Shown: positions 26,661 through 35,655, counted from the stretch's first letter. The stretch is DNA of 64,000 nucleotides from Pseudoduganella flava (GCF_007830495.1 NZ_VLKW01000007.1:299620-363619), one strand, 5' to 3'. A program made the numbers and translations. The notes: generated from the letters alone by a model not told the origin.

Positions 26661-27674
26661 ATGCACAGCCCCCACTTCTCCGCCCAGTTCCCCGCGATGC
26701 GCATGCGCCGCATGCGCCGCGACCCGTTTTCCCGCGCGCTGATGCGCGAGAACGTCGTCACGGCGGCGGACCTGATCTACCCGGTATTCATCCTCGATGG
26801 CACCAACCAGCGCGAGCCGGTGCTGTCGATGCCGGGCGTCGAACGGGTGTCCGTCGACGTCTTGATGAAGGTCGCCGAGGAGTGCGTGAACCTGGGGATT
26901 CCGGTGCTGGCGCTGTTCCCCGTCATCGACGCAAAACTGAAGACGCCCGATGGCGTCGAGGCAACAAATCCTGAAGGTTTGGTGCCGCGCGCCGTGCGCG
27001 AACTGAAAAAGAACTATCCGGACCTAGGCATTCTGACCGATGTCGCCCTGGACCCTTACACGAGCCACGGGCAGGACGGCCTGATCGACGACAACGGCTA
27101 CGTCATCAACGACGTCACGACCGACATGCTGGTGCGCCAGGCGCTGGCGCAGGCCGACGCGGGCGTGGACGTCGTCGCCCCGTCCGACATGATGGATGGC
27201 CGCATCGGCGCGATCCGCCAGGCGCTGGAAGAAAAGAACCACATCCACACGCGCATCATGGCGTACTCGGCGAAATACGCGTCAGCGTTCTATGGCCCGT
27301 TCCGCGACGCCGTCGGCTCCGCGAAGAACCTGGGCAAGGGCGACAAGAACCAGTACCAGATGGACCCCGCCAACAGCGACGAGGCCCTGCGCGAAGTGGC
27401 CGGCGACCTGCAGGAAGGCGCCGACATGGTGATGGTCAAGCCGGGCATGCCGTACCTGGACATCGTCCGCCGCGTGAAGGACGAGTTCAAGGTACCGACG
27501 TTCGCCTACCAGGTCAGCGGCGAATACGCGATGATCAAGGCCGCCGCCCAGAACGGCTGGCTCGATCACGACAAAGTGATGATGGAAGCAATGCTGTCCT
27601 TCAAGCGCGCCGGCGCCGACGGCGTGCTCACCTACTTCGCACTGGACATCGCCCGCAAGCTGAAGGGCCTGTAA
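26661..27674 (+). CDS. hemB: Delta-aminolevulinic acid dehydratase HemB
   Basis: Porphobilinogen synthase: condenses two 5-aminolevulinate molecules in haem synthesis. 337 aa TIM barrel. The two Schiff-base lysines are Lys205 (AYSAKYASAFYGPF) and Lys260 (VMVKPGMPYLD). The metal-site region DVALDPYTSHGQDG lacks the Cys-rich zinc motif, indicating the Mg-dependent class. RBS AGGAAG precedes ATG 26661. Haem supply fits the adjoining cytochrome genes. Confidence 0.97.
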   Translation: MHSPHFSAQFPAMRMRRMRRDPFSRALMRENVVTAADLIYPVFILDGTNQREPVLSMPGVERVSVDVLMKVAEECVNLGIPVLALFPVIDAKLKTPDGVEATNPEGLVPRAVRELKKNYPDLGILTDVALDPYTSHGQDGLIDDNGYVINDVTTDMLVRQALAQADAGVDVVAPSDMMDGRIGAIRQALEEKNHIHTRIMAYSAKYASAFYGPFRDAVGSAKNLGKGDKNQYQMDPANSDEALREVAGDLQEGADMVMVKPGMPYLDIVRRVKDEFKVPTFAYQVSGEYAMIKAAAQNGWLDHDKVMMEAMLSFKRAGADGVLTYFALDIARKLKGL

Positions 27675-27683
27675 GCCTCCATA

Positions 27684-27763
27684 GCTGAGCTGGTCGCAAA
27701 ACAACAGGGGACTGTCCCTCGTTTTTGGAAATATTTCCTGAAACAAGGGACAGTCCCCTGTGG
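27684..27763. repeat. Palindromic repeat element B, downstream of hemB
   Basis: A 57-bp unit (27684-27740), matched by the unit at 27841-27897 at 49 of 57 positions. It contains a perfect 15-bp inverted repeat (27705-27719 with 27746-27760; core GGGGACTGTCCC) whose loop holds a second palindrome GGAAATATTTCC at 27727-27738. It could form a strong hairpin ending hemB transcripts. Confidence 0.8.
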
Positions 27764-27840
27764 CGTTTTTGGCACCTGCGCCGGGCCACGTCAGCGCGCT
27801 CTCACTCTGGCGGCCCGCCTCGCGATCGCCGCATCTCATT

Positions 27841-27925
27841 GCTGAGCTGGTTGTAAAACAACGAGGGACTGTCCCTCAAATCTGGAAATATTTCCTGTTT
27901 TGAGGGACAGTCCCCGAATTCAGGA
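27841..27925. repeat. Palindromic repeat element C, at the lysR-type gene 3-prime end
   Basis: Second copy of the 57-bp unit in direct orientation, with inverted arms at 27863-27877 and 27902-27915 (core GGGACTGTCCC) around GGAAATATTTCC. A further GGAAATAT lies beyond the right arm and encodes the end of the LysR-type protein. Confidence 0.8.
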
Positions 27926-28843
27926 AATATTGTTCAGGCGTAGGTCCGGTTCGCGCGCCAGCAGCTCCGTCACCCATTGCGCGAACACGCGCAGCTTCGG
28001 TGCGGCCATCCGGCCTTGCGGGTACAGCAGCGAGACGGGCATCGGCGCCGGTGGCGTGTGTTCCAGCAGCGCGACCAGTTCGCCTCGCTCGAGGTGCCCG
28101 CGCACCTGGTACAGCGCGGCCTGCGTGATGCCCAGGCCTTGCAGCGCGCAGGCGACGTTCGCGTCGGCGTTGTTGACGGCCACGCGGCCATTCACCGATA
28201 GCTTGACGAGCTTGCCGTCGACGACGAAGTCCCAATCGAACGGCCGCCCCGTGCGGCCCGAGAAGTGCGTGATGCCCTGGTGGGCGCGCAGCGCGTCGAT
28301 CGTTTGCGGCGTGCCGTGCCGCGCCAGGTAGGCGGGCGACGCGCACGTGGCGAAGCGCATGCTGCCGATCTGCCGGCCCACCAGCGACGAATCCTGCAGC
28401 TCGCCCACGCGCAGCGCGCAGTCGATGCCTTCCTGCGTCAGGTCGACGACGCGGTCCGAAAAGCTCAGCGTCAGCGCCAGCTCCGGCCAGGCGTCGGCGA
28501 AGCCGGCCAGATGGGGCAGTACCGCATGACGGCCCAGGGCTTCCGGCAAATCGATGCGGAGCGTGCCGCGCGGCTTGGCGGCTGCCGGGCCGCGGAACGT
28601 CCGCTCCGATGCCTCGACCGCTTCGAGTATCTGCACGCACTGCGCGTGATAGTCGGCGCCGTCCGGCGTCAGCGCAAGCCGACGCGTCGTCCTCTGCAGC
28701 AAGGTCGTGCCCAGATACGCTTCCAGGTTCTTGATCGTGGCCGTCAGCGCTGCCCGGGGCAGCCCCAGCGTTTCGGCCGCCTTGGTAAAACTGTTGGCCT
28801 CGACAATCCGTACGAACACCTGCATGGCCCTGAGCTTGTCCAT
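27920..28843 (-). CDS. LysR-family transcriptional regulator
   Basis: 307 aa with an N-terminal winged helix-turn-helix (about 1-60: MQVFVRIVEANSFTKAAETL, then LPRAALTATIKNLE) and a LysR substrate-binding domain. I chose ATG 28843 because AAGG precedes it; ATG 28855 is the alternative. It is divergent from an MFS transporter gene, which it probably controls together with itself; the effector is unknown. Its final residues (NNIS) and stop codon lie in repeat element C. Confidence 0.9.
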   Translation of the reverse strand: MDKLRAMQVFVRIVEANSFTKAAETLGLPRAALTATIKNLEAYLGTTLLQRTTRRLALTPDGADYHAQCVQILEAVEASERTFRGPAAAKPRGTLRIDLPEALGRHAVLPHLAGFADAWPELALTLSFSDRVVDLTQEGIDCALRVGELQDSSLVGRQIGSMRFATCASPAYLARHGTPQTIDALRAHQGITHFSGRTGRPFDWDFVVDGKLVKLSVNGRVAVNNADANVACALQGLGITQAALYQVRGHLERGELVALLEHTPPAPMPVSLLYPQGRMAAPKLRVFAQWVTELLAREPDLRLNNIS

Positions 28844-28857
28844 TTCCGCCTTCATTG

Positions 28858-28872
28858 TTCACATGATGTGAA
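28858..28872. promoter_or_regulatory. Candidate LysR-type operator
   Basis: A perfect palindrome, TTCACAT-G-ATGTGAA, with the T-N11-A form (TCACATGATGTGA) characteristic of LysR-family sites. It lies just upstream of the regulator start, in the divergent spacer to the MFS gene. Confidence 0.6.
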
Positions 28873-28879
28873 AAGTATA

Positions 28880-28900
28880 GGTGGATTATTGGTAGATTAT
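28880..28900. repeat. 10-bp direct repeat in the lysR/MFS spacer
   Basis: GGTGGATTAT and GGTAGATTAT (9/10 identical) repeat with an 11-bp period, one helical turn, beside the palindrome. It could be a secondary activator site. Confidence 0.4.
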
Positions 28901-29022
28901 CTTCTCCCGTTCGTTCCGTACACTTTTCCCATCCAAACAGCCTGTGCGGCGCGATGCCACCGGCGGGGGAATTCCCGCCGGGCGCTGCGTAGACTGTTCC
29001 GTTCATTTACCGGGAACAAGCC

Positions 29023-30225
29023 ATGAAAACTTCCAACGAACACATCGCACCATCGATGGTGCTGCTGCTGGCCACGGCCGCCGGGCTCATCGTCGCCAAT
29101 CTCTACTATGCCCAGACCCTGGTCGGCCCGATCGCGGCGGCGACGGGGTTGTCGGCCGATGCCGCCGGGCTCGTCGTCACGCTGACGCAGATCGGTTATA
29201 CGCTGGGCCTGCTGTTCATCGTGCCGCTGGGCGACCTGCTGGAAAATCGCCGCCTGATCGTCACCGCGCTCGCCGCCACCACGCTTGCGCTGCTGGCGGC
29301 CGCCTTCGCGACCACCGCCTGGGTCTTCCTCGCAGCGGCGCTGGCCATCGGCCTCGGCTCGGTGGCCGCGCAAGTCCTCGTGCCGTTCGCCGCCCACCTG
29401 TCGCATGAAACGAAACGGGGACACACGGTCGGCAAGGTCGTCAGTGGCGTACTGCTGGGCATCATGCTGGCGCGACCTGCCGCCAGCCTGATCGCCGACC
29501 GGACGAACTGGCACACGGTGTTCGCGGGTGCCGCCGTCATCATGGCCGTGGTCGCGCTGGTGCTGCGGCTGAAGCTGCCCGTCCGCCAACCACAAGCCGG
29601 AACCAGTTATCCGAAGCTGATCGGTTCGCTGTGGACCTTGTTCAAGACGACGCCCGTGCTGCGCCGCCGCGCCGCCTACCACGCCGGCCTGTTTGGTTCG
29701 TTCAGCCTGTTCTGGACCGTCGTGCCGCAGGTGCTGGCCGGCCCGCTGTTCCACCTGTCGCAGACGGGTATCGCGATCTTCGCGCTGGTCGGCATGGCGG
29801 GCGCCGTCGCCTCGCCGGTTGCTGGCCGCCTCGCCGATGCCGGTCACAGCACGGCTGCCACCGCGGCGGCGCTGGGGCTTGGCATCATCGGTTTCGCGCT
29901 GCCGCTGCTGGCGCCCGGCTCGCGCAACGTGGCGCTGGCGATCCTCGTCGTGGCCTCGATCGTGCTGGACATGGGAGTGGCCGCCAACCTGGTGCTGGGC
30001 CAGCGCGCGATCTTCACGCTGGGTGAGCACGTCCGCAGCCGCCTGAACGGCCTGTACTTTGCGATGTTCTTTGCCGGCGGCGCCATCGGCTCGGCACTGG
30101 GCGGCTGGGTCTATGCCCGCCACGGCTGGCATGCCGCACTGATGGCGGGCATGGCGATGCCGGCCGCGGCGCTGCTGTACTGGATTGGCGAGGCCACCGA
30201 GGCCCCGCAGCGGAAAACGATTTAA
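29023..30225 (+). CDS. Major facilitator superfamily transporter
   Basis: 400 aa with twelve predicted membrane helices. The loop between helices 2 and 3 (PLGDLLENRRLIV) is the MFS signature A region, and a similar GRLADAG loop appears in the second half. This subfamily resembles DHA-type efflux permeases; the substrate is unknown. RBS GGGAACAAG precedes the ATG. It is divergent from the LysR-family gene, the common regulator-transporter layout. It converges with the next gene, overlapping its stop by 4 bp. Confidence 0.88.
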   Translation: MKTSNEHIAPSMVLLLATAAGLIVANLYYAQTLVGPIAAATGLSADAAGLVVTLTQIGYTLGLLFIVPLGDLLENRRLIVTALAATTLALLAAAFATTAWVFLAAALAIGLGSVAAQVLVPFAAHLSHETKRGHTVGKVVSGVLLGIMLARPAASLIADRTNWHTVFAGAAVIMAVVALVLRLKLPVRQPQAGTSYPKLIGSLWTLFKTTPVLRRRAAYHAGLFGSFSLFWTVVPQVLAGPLFHLSQTGIAIFALVGMAGAVASPVAGRLADAGHSTAATAAALGLGIIGFALPLLAPGSRNVALAILVVASIVLDMGVAANLVLGQRAIFTLGEHVRSRLNGLYFAMFFAGGAIGSALGGWVYARHGWHAALMAGMAMPAAALLYWIGEATEAPQRKTI

Positions 30226-31205
30226 CGTCCCGCCGGGCGGACGTAGCGCGGGAACATTTCCTTGATCAGGAACGCGCGCAGCTCCGCCTCATCCTCCCTG
30301 CGGGCCGACAGTTTCACGACCCTTCCGAGCCGGTGCGATTCCCATTCGAAATCGCCCGGCTTTTCCTTGCGGATCAACTCGATCATCTTCGTCACGATGG
30401 CGTTCTCGATGTCGATCTCGCCACCCAGTTCCACGTGCACCTGCGTCAGCCAGCGGCGCTTGAAGTTCGTGTTCCAGCCGCGGAATTTCAGGTCGGCGCT
30501 GTTGAAGGTCTGGTTCTGCACATCGAAGATACCACCCGAGTCTTCCCGCTCGCCGGCCGCGTTGCGGCCCTGGGCGCCCATGATGTTGGCGACCGCGCGG
30601 GCCTTGGCCTTCGCATCCTCGCTCTCGGCCGAGTCGGCTGGCGGCGATTCGACGGCGCCGCGGCGGCGGCGTGCCGCCTCGACCATCTGCGACATGTCGG
30701 TCACGTCCGGCGGAGGTGGCGTCATGTCCGCTTTCACCGGGGGCGTATAGGTTTCCCGCTTGCGCGGCTCGGTGATCGCGTTCGGATTCGTGCGCGGCTG
30801 CGGTGCCGGACGCGGCTTGGCTTGGGCGACTTTCGGTTGCTTTTGCGGCGTCGGCTTATCCGGCGTCGGCTGCTTTTTCGGCGGCGTGGGCGTCGGCGAC
30901 GTTGGCGCGATCCACACCATCTCGCCCTCCTTCGCAGGCGGCTTGAGCTTGATGAAGGTCTGCGGATTGAACAGGATCAGCGCCAGGATCAGCAGGTGCA
31001 GGCCGACGGCAATGGCGATGCCGGTGCGATTCGGCTTGTCGTCGCCATACCGGGGAGTATAGCCACCGGGCGGCAGCGGCTGGCCGCAGGTGGGGCAGAC
31101 TTCGTCGGGACCGTGGGTATGGCTGAACTGGAACAAGATAAACCGTTTTCTGTGCACAAACCGGAATTGCCGGGCCAAGTCGGGGAAGCTTACGCGAGCT
31201 TGCAA
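30222..31205 (-). CDS. Uncharacterised proline-rich single-pass membrane protein
   Basis: About 327 aa from TTG 31205; GTG 31157 and TTG 31136 are alternatives and none has a good Shine-Dalgarno. Near the N-terminus is EVCPTCGQPLPPGG, half of a zinc-ribbon motif, then one membrane helix (GIAIAVGLHLLILALILF), then a long Pro/Lys/Gln linker like that of TonB, and a conserved C-terminal region (NTFNS-like DLKFRGWNTNFKRRW, then GDFEWESHRLGR). The C-terminus does not show a recognisable TonB_C signature. The topology suggests a cytoplasmic CPxC head and periplasmic domain. Function is unknown. Confidence 0.7.
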   Translation of the reverse strand: MQARVSFPDLARQFRFVHRKRFILFQFSHTHGPDEVCPTCGQPLPPGGYTPRYGDDKPNRTGIAIAVGLHLLILALILFNPQTFIKLKPPAKEGEMVWIAPTSPTPTPPKKQPTPDKPTPQKQPKVAQAKPRPAPQPRTNPNAITEPRKRETYTPPVKADMTPPPPDVTDMSQMVEAARRRRGAVESPPADSAESEDAKAKARAVANIMGAQGRNAAGEREDSGGIFDVQNQTFNSADLKFRGWNTNFKRRWLTQVHVELGGEIDIENAIVTKMIELIRKEKPGDFEWESHRLGRVVKLSARREDEAELRAFLIKEMFPRYVRPAGR

Positions 31206-31287
31206 TTAACGGATGTTACCGTATGTATCCATCCTGTGGGCGCCCATACGGCCGGGTTCAGCCCGCGCTAAGTAATGTTCGGACGCA

Positions 31288-31331
31288 AATATTCCCAAAA
31301 ATCGGGGTCTGACCCCGATTTTTGGAAATTT
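31288..31331. repeat. Palindromic repeat element D after the RND gene
   Basis: Perfect 13-bp arms (31297-31309 and 31311-31323, core GGGGTCTGACCCC) around one base, extended outward by AATATTCCC / GGAAATTT with one mismatch. It begins 3 bases after the RND pump stop and could act as a terminator. Confidence 0.75.
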
Positions 31332-31333
31332 CT

Positions 31334-34300
31334 TTATTTGGCCAGGTTGACCGCTTTCAGCTCGACCTTCGGCTGGGCCGTCGCTTCGTCCAGCTCGGCG
31401 TCGCTCATCGGGCCATTGCCGCTGTACTTGTCGAGGAACAGGTAGATCACGGGCGTGATGTACAGCGTGATCACTTGCGAGAAGATCAGGCCGCCGCAGA
31501 CGGCCAGGCCCAGCGGCTGGCGCAGTTCCGCGCCGGCGCCCAGGCCCAGCGCGATCGGCAGCGCGCCCATCAGTGCCGCCAGGGTCGTCATCATGATCGG
31601 CCGGAAGCGCAGGATGCATGCCTCGCGGATCGCCGCGGGCGGCGCCATGCCCTGCTCACGCTGCGCCTGCAACGCGAAGTCGATCATCATGATCGCGTTT
31701 TTCTTGACGATGCCGATCAGCATCAGGATGCCGATGATGGCGATCATCGTCAGGTCCATGCCGAACAGCCGCAAGGTCAGCAGCGCGCCCACGGCCGCCG
31801 ACGGCAGGCCGGCCAGGATCGTCAGCGGGTGGATGAAGCTTTCGTACAGCACGCCCAGCAGCACGTAGATGACGCCCAGCGCCGCGATGATCAGGATCAC
31901 CTGGCTGCCTTGCTGGCTCTGGAACACGGCGGCGTCACCGCCATAGCTCGTGATGATCGACGGCGGCAGGCCGAATTCCTTGCCCATCTGGTCGATCTTC
32001 GCCGTCGCCTGGCCCAGCGGCACGCCGGGCGCCAGGTTGAACGACAGCGTGATCGCCTGCAGCTGGCCCTGGTGGTTGACGGCCGTCGGCCCGACGGTGC
32101 GCTCCACCGTGGCAAAGCTGGACAGCTTCACCAATTGGCCGGCCGAGTTGCGCACCGAGACCTTCGTCAGCGCATCCTCGTAGCGCCGGTCCTCGTCGGC
32201 CGCTTCCAGGATCACGTAGTAGCTGGCCGCGGACGAGTAGATCGTCGACACCTGGCGCTCGCCGAACGCCAGGTACAGCGCGGTGCGGATGTCGCCGATC
32301 GCCACACCCAGGTTGCTGGCCTTGTCGCGGTCGATCTTCAGGCTGGCCTGCAGGCCGCGCTGCTGCGAATCGCTCGTCACGTCGCGGAAGTCGGGGTCGG
32401 AACGCATGCGATCCAGGTAGCGCTCGGCCCACTCGGACAGCGCATCCGGGCTCACCGACTGCAACGTGTATTGGTAGCGGCTCTTCGACTGCCGGCCGCC
32501 CAGCTGCAGGTTCTGCACCGGCGACATGTAGACGGCGATGCCGGCCACGCCGCGCATTTTCTTGCGCAAGCCTTCCAGCACGTCCGCCATCTTCTTGCGC
32601 TCCTCGCGGGCTTTCAGCACGACGAACATCCGGCCCGTGTTGCCGCCGCCCGTGAACGACACGACGTCCTTCACGTTCGGGTCGGCCTTGATGATCGCGG
32701 CCACGCGGTCCTGCAATGCCAGCATCGCGCTCGTCGAGATGTCTTCCGACGCCTCCGTGTTGACGCGGAACTGGCCGATGTCCTCCTCGGGGAAGAAGCC
32801 TTTCGGGATCGCCACGTACATCGCGACCGTCAACGCGAACGTGCCGACGGCGATCGCCAGCACCACGTAGCGGTGGCGCAGCGCCACGTCCAGCGTGCGC
32901 GCATAGGCGCCCTGCACGGCGCGGAACATGCGCTCGAAATGACGGCCGATGAAGGTGTCGTCGCCGGACGTCTCGGTGGAATCGGCCGGCAGGAAGCGCG
33001 CGGCCAGCATCGGCACCAATGTCAGCGACACGAAGGCCGATACCAGCACCGACAGCGCGACGACGACGGCGAATTCGTGGAACATCAGCCCCATCACGCC
33101 GGGCATGAAGAAGATCGGGATGAACACGGCCACCAACGAGATCGAGATCGACACGATCGTGAAGCCCATCTCGCGCGAGCCGGTCAACGCGGCCTGCAGC
33201 GGCTTCTTGCCGTGCTCGATGTGCCGCACGATGTTTTCCAGCACGACGATCGCATCGTCGACGACGAGGCCCACCGCCAGCGTGATGCCCAGCAGCGAGA
33301 TGTTATCGAGGCTGTAGCCGAGCGCGTACAGCAGCGCCAGTGCGCCCAGCAGCGAAATCGGCATCGTGATCGCCGGGATGAACGTGGCCGCCGCGCGGCG
33401 CAGGAACAGGAAGATCACCAGCACGACCAGCACGACGGTCAGCGCCAGCGTCAGGTTCACGTCGTGGATCGCTTCGCGGATCGACACGGAACGGTCGTTA
33501 ACGAGGTTAATGCTGATCGATTCCGGCAGCTGCGAGCGGAAGCGCGGCAGCAGCGCCTTCACGCCGTCGACGACCTGCACCGTGTTGGCGTCCGGCTGGC
33601 GCTGCACCAGCAGCACGATCGAGCGCTCGCCGTTGTAGCTGCCGAACGACTTGATCGACTGGAAGCTGTCCTCGACGTCGGCGACATCGCGCAGCCGTAC
33701 CGGCTCGCCGTTGCGGGTGGCGATGATCAGGTCGCGGTAGTCGGCCGCGCGCATCAGCTGCGCATTGCCCTGGATCGTCAGCGTCTGCTGCGGGCCGTCC
33801 AGCACGCCCAGCGGCGTGTTCGCGTTGGCGCTCTTGATGGCCGCCTGCAGATCGGCCAGCGTCAGGTTACGGGCATTGAGCAGGTCCGACTTGGCGCGCA
33901 CCCGCACGGCGAAGCGCTTCTGGCCGTTGACCGTCACCTGCGCCACGCCGGGCAACGTCGACAGGCTCGGCGCGATCAGGTTCTCAGCATAGTCATTCAG
34001 TTCGGACAGCGACAGCGACGGCGAATTCATCGCCATGAACAGCACCGGCGCATCGGCCGGGTTGATCTTGCGGTACGACGGCAGGTCCGTCATCTCCTGC
34101 GGCAGCTGGCGCTGGGCGCGCAGCAGCGCCGCCTGCACGTCCACAGCCGCCTCGTTGACGTCGATGCTCGAATCGAATTCCAAGGTCAGCGACGTGTTGC
34201 CCTGCGTGCTTGTCGACGTGATCATCGTCAGGCCGGCGATCGTCGAGAACTGCTTTTCCAGCGGCAGCGCGACGGACGACGCCATCGTATCCGGGCTCGC

Positions 34301-34459
34301 GCCGGCCAGGTCGGCCGACACGTTGATGACGGGCGTGTTATAGCTCGGCAGCGCCGCGACCGGGATCTTGCTGTACGCGAGCACGCCGGCCAGGATCAGC
34401 GACAGCGACAGCAGCACCACCATCACGGGGCGCCGGATCGAGAGCTCGGAAAGGTTCAT
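31334..34459 (-). CDS. RND efflux pump inner-membrane transporter (HAE1 type)
   Basis: 1041 aa proton-driven multidrug efflux permease. Hallmarks: first helix MNLSELSIRRPVMVVLLSL, large periplasmic porter loops, GLVVDDAIVVLEN carrying the paired Asp of the proton relay in TM4, and GIVKKNAIMMID with the TM10 Lys. It shares the MdtB/MdtC-like opening and clusters with the adaptor gene upstream (ATGA overlap). No outer-membrane channel gene is present nearby, so the pump presumably uses one encoded elsewhere. The substrate cannot be inferred. Confidence 0.94.
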   Translation of the reverse strand: MNLSELSIRRPVMVVLLSLSLILAGVLAYSKIPVAALPSYNTPVINVSADLAGASPDTMASSVALPLEKQFSTIAGLTMITSTSTQGNTSLTLEFDSSIDVNEAAVDVQAALLRAQRQLPQEMTDLPSYRKINPADAPVLFMAMNSPSLSLSELNDYAENLIAPSLSTLPGVAQVTVNGQKRFAVRVRAKSDLLNARNLTLADLQAAIKSANANTPLGVLDGPQQTLTIQGNAQLMRAADYRDLIIATRNGEPVRLRDVADVEDSFQSIKSFGSYNGERSIVLLVQRQPDANTVQVVDGVKALLPRFRSQLPESISINLVNDRSVSIREAIHDVNLTLALTVVLVVLVIFLFLRRAAATFIPAITMPISLLGALALLYALGYSLDNISLLGITLAVGLVVDDAIVVLENIVRHIEHGKKPLQAALTGSREMGFTIVSISISLVAVFIPIFFMPGVMGLMFHEFAVVVALSVLVSAFVSLTLVPMLAARFLPADSTETSGDDTFIGRHFERMFRAVQGAYARTLDVALRHRYVVLAIAVGTFALTVAMYVAIPKGFFPEEDIGQFRVNTEASEDISTSAMLALQDRVAAIIKADPNVKDVVSFTGGGNTGRMFVVLKAREERKKMADVLEGLRKKMRGVAGIAVYMSPVQNLQLGGRQSKSRYQYTLQSVSPDALSEWAERYLDRMRSDPDFRDVTSDSQQRGLQASLKIDRDKASNLGVAIGDIRTALYLAFGERQVSTIYSSAASYYVILEAADEDRRYEDALTKVSVRNSAGQLVKLSSFATVERTVGPTAVNHQGQLQAITLSFNLAPGVPLGQATAKIDQMGKEFGLPPSIITSYGGDAAVFQSQQGSQVILIIAALGVIYVLLGVLYESFIHPLTILAGLPSAAVGALLTLRLFGMDLTMIAIIGILMLIGIVKKNAIMMIDFALQAQREQGMAPPAAIREACILRFRPIMMTTLAALMGALPIALGLGAGAELRQPLGLAVCGGLIFSQVITLYITPVIYLFLDKYSGNGPMSDAELDEATAQPKVELKAVNLAK

Positions 34460-35655
34460 TCGGCGCCCTTTGGATTGCCCCGCTCGGCCACGCGTGCATC
34501 GGGCCTGCTCACGTCGGCCCCCCGCGTGTCGGCCACGCGCACCTTGCCGCCGGGGCGAAGGTTCTGCTTGCCTTCGACGATGATCTTCTCGTCACCGGCC
34601 AGGCCGCGCACCGCCGCATCGACGCCGAACGCATGCACGCGCTCCACGTTGGCCACCTTCGCTGTGTTGTCCGGCCCCACCGTGTAGACGAACGTGCCAT
34701 GCGAGTTCGTGATGATCGCGTTCTGCGGCACGACGAGCGCGTTCTTCAGCGTCTGCACCGTCAGCGCCGTGTTCACGTACTGGCCCGGCCACAGCCGCGT
34801 GTCGCGGTTGTCGAACTGCGCCTTCACGCGGATCACGCCGGCCTGCGGGTCGACCGTATTGTCGATGAACGACAGGTGGCCTTCGATCGGCGTCGTGGAA
34901 TTGTTCTGGAACACCTGCACCGGCACCTTGCCGGCGCGCTGCGCATCGAGCAGCGCGGCCAGGCTCGTCTCCGGCACCGTGAACGCGACGTTGATCGGGT
35001 CGAGCTGCGTGATCGTCGTCAGCGACGTCGACAGTTGCACGAGGCTGCCCGGATAGACGTTGATGGCGCCGACCCGCCCCGTCATCGGCGCCTTGATCGT
35101 CGTGTAGCTCTGGTCGACCCGGACGGCGCGCGCGGCGGCGATGTCCGCCTCCAGCAGCGCGCGGGCCGCGTCCACCTGGCTCTTCAGCGTATCGACGGCG
35201 CCCTGTGCGATGAACTTCTGGCTCAGCAGTTCCATGCTGCGCTTGTACTGCCGTTCCAGGTCGGCCAGGCTGGCGCGGTCGCGCTGCACCTGGGCTTCGG
35301 CCTTGTCCAGGTTGGCCGATTCGCTGCGGCTGTCCAGCGAGAACATCAGCTGGCCTTCCTTGACGAACTGGCCTTCCTTCACATGCACCTTGACGATCGT
35401 GCTGGTCGTCTGCGGGTGCAGGTCCACCGTGCTGATCGGGCTCACGGTGCCGTTGGCCTGCAACGTTACCGGCACGTCCCGCCGCTTCGGCGTGACAACG
35501 TTCACGGTGGTCGGGCCATTGCCGCGCCCCTTGTTACCGGCGCCTGCATGTTGCTCGCCCTGAGGTTCTCCGTGCGGCGCGCGCGTAAACTGCCACGCGC
35601 CGGCGCCGATGGCGACGGCAGCAGCAACCAGTACTCCCAAAGTGGTCTTTTTCAT
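34456..35655 (-). CDS. RND efflux periplasmic adaptor (membrane fusion protein)
   Basis: 399 aa. N-terminal hydrophobic anchor (TTLGVLVAAAVAIGAGAWQF), a Gly/His-rich linker, a lipoyl-like domain (VHVKEGQFVKEGQLMFSLD), an alpha-hairpin coiled coil (about 125-200), then the second lipoyl half (IKAPMTGRVGAINVYPGSL) and beta-barrel (DPINVAFTVPE). This is the HlyD/MdtA-like layout. I chose MKKTTLG (ATG 35655) as start; an upstream ATG at 35715 would add 20 unrelated residues. Its stop overlaps the RND start, and the TCS genes lie upstream on the same strand. Confidence 0.93.
   Translation of the reverse strand: MKKTTLGVLVAAAVAIGAGAWQFTRAPHGEPQGEQHAGAGNKGRGNGPTTVNVVTPKRRDVPVTLQANGTVSPISTVDLHPQTTSTIVKVHVKEGQFVKEGQLMFSLDSRSESANLDKAEAQVQRDRASLADLERQYKRSMELLSQKFIAQGAVDTLKSQVDAARALLEADIAAARAVRVDQSYTTIKAPMTGRVGAINVYPGSLVQLSTSLTTITQLDPINVAFTVPETSLAALLDAQRAGKVPVQVFQNNSTTPIEGHLSFIDNTVDPQAGVIRVKAQFDNRDTRLWPGQYVNTALTVQTLKNALVVPQNAIITNSHGTFVYTVGPDNTAKVANVERVHAFGVDAAVRGLAGDEKIIVEGKQNLRPGGKVRVADTRGADVSRPDARVAERGNPKGAE

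Noticed and set aside
27684..27897. CRISPR-like repeats downstream of hemB
   Set aside because: Only two units, palindromic, spaced by 100 bp and not followed by more repeats or cas genes.
31322..34687. A 1121-codon open frame on the plus strand opposite the RND pump and adaptor genes
   Set aside because: His/Arg/Gln-rich translation with no domain; it mirrors the third-codon GC bias of the antisense RND gene, which is clearly real.
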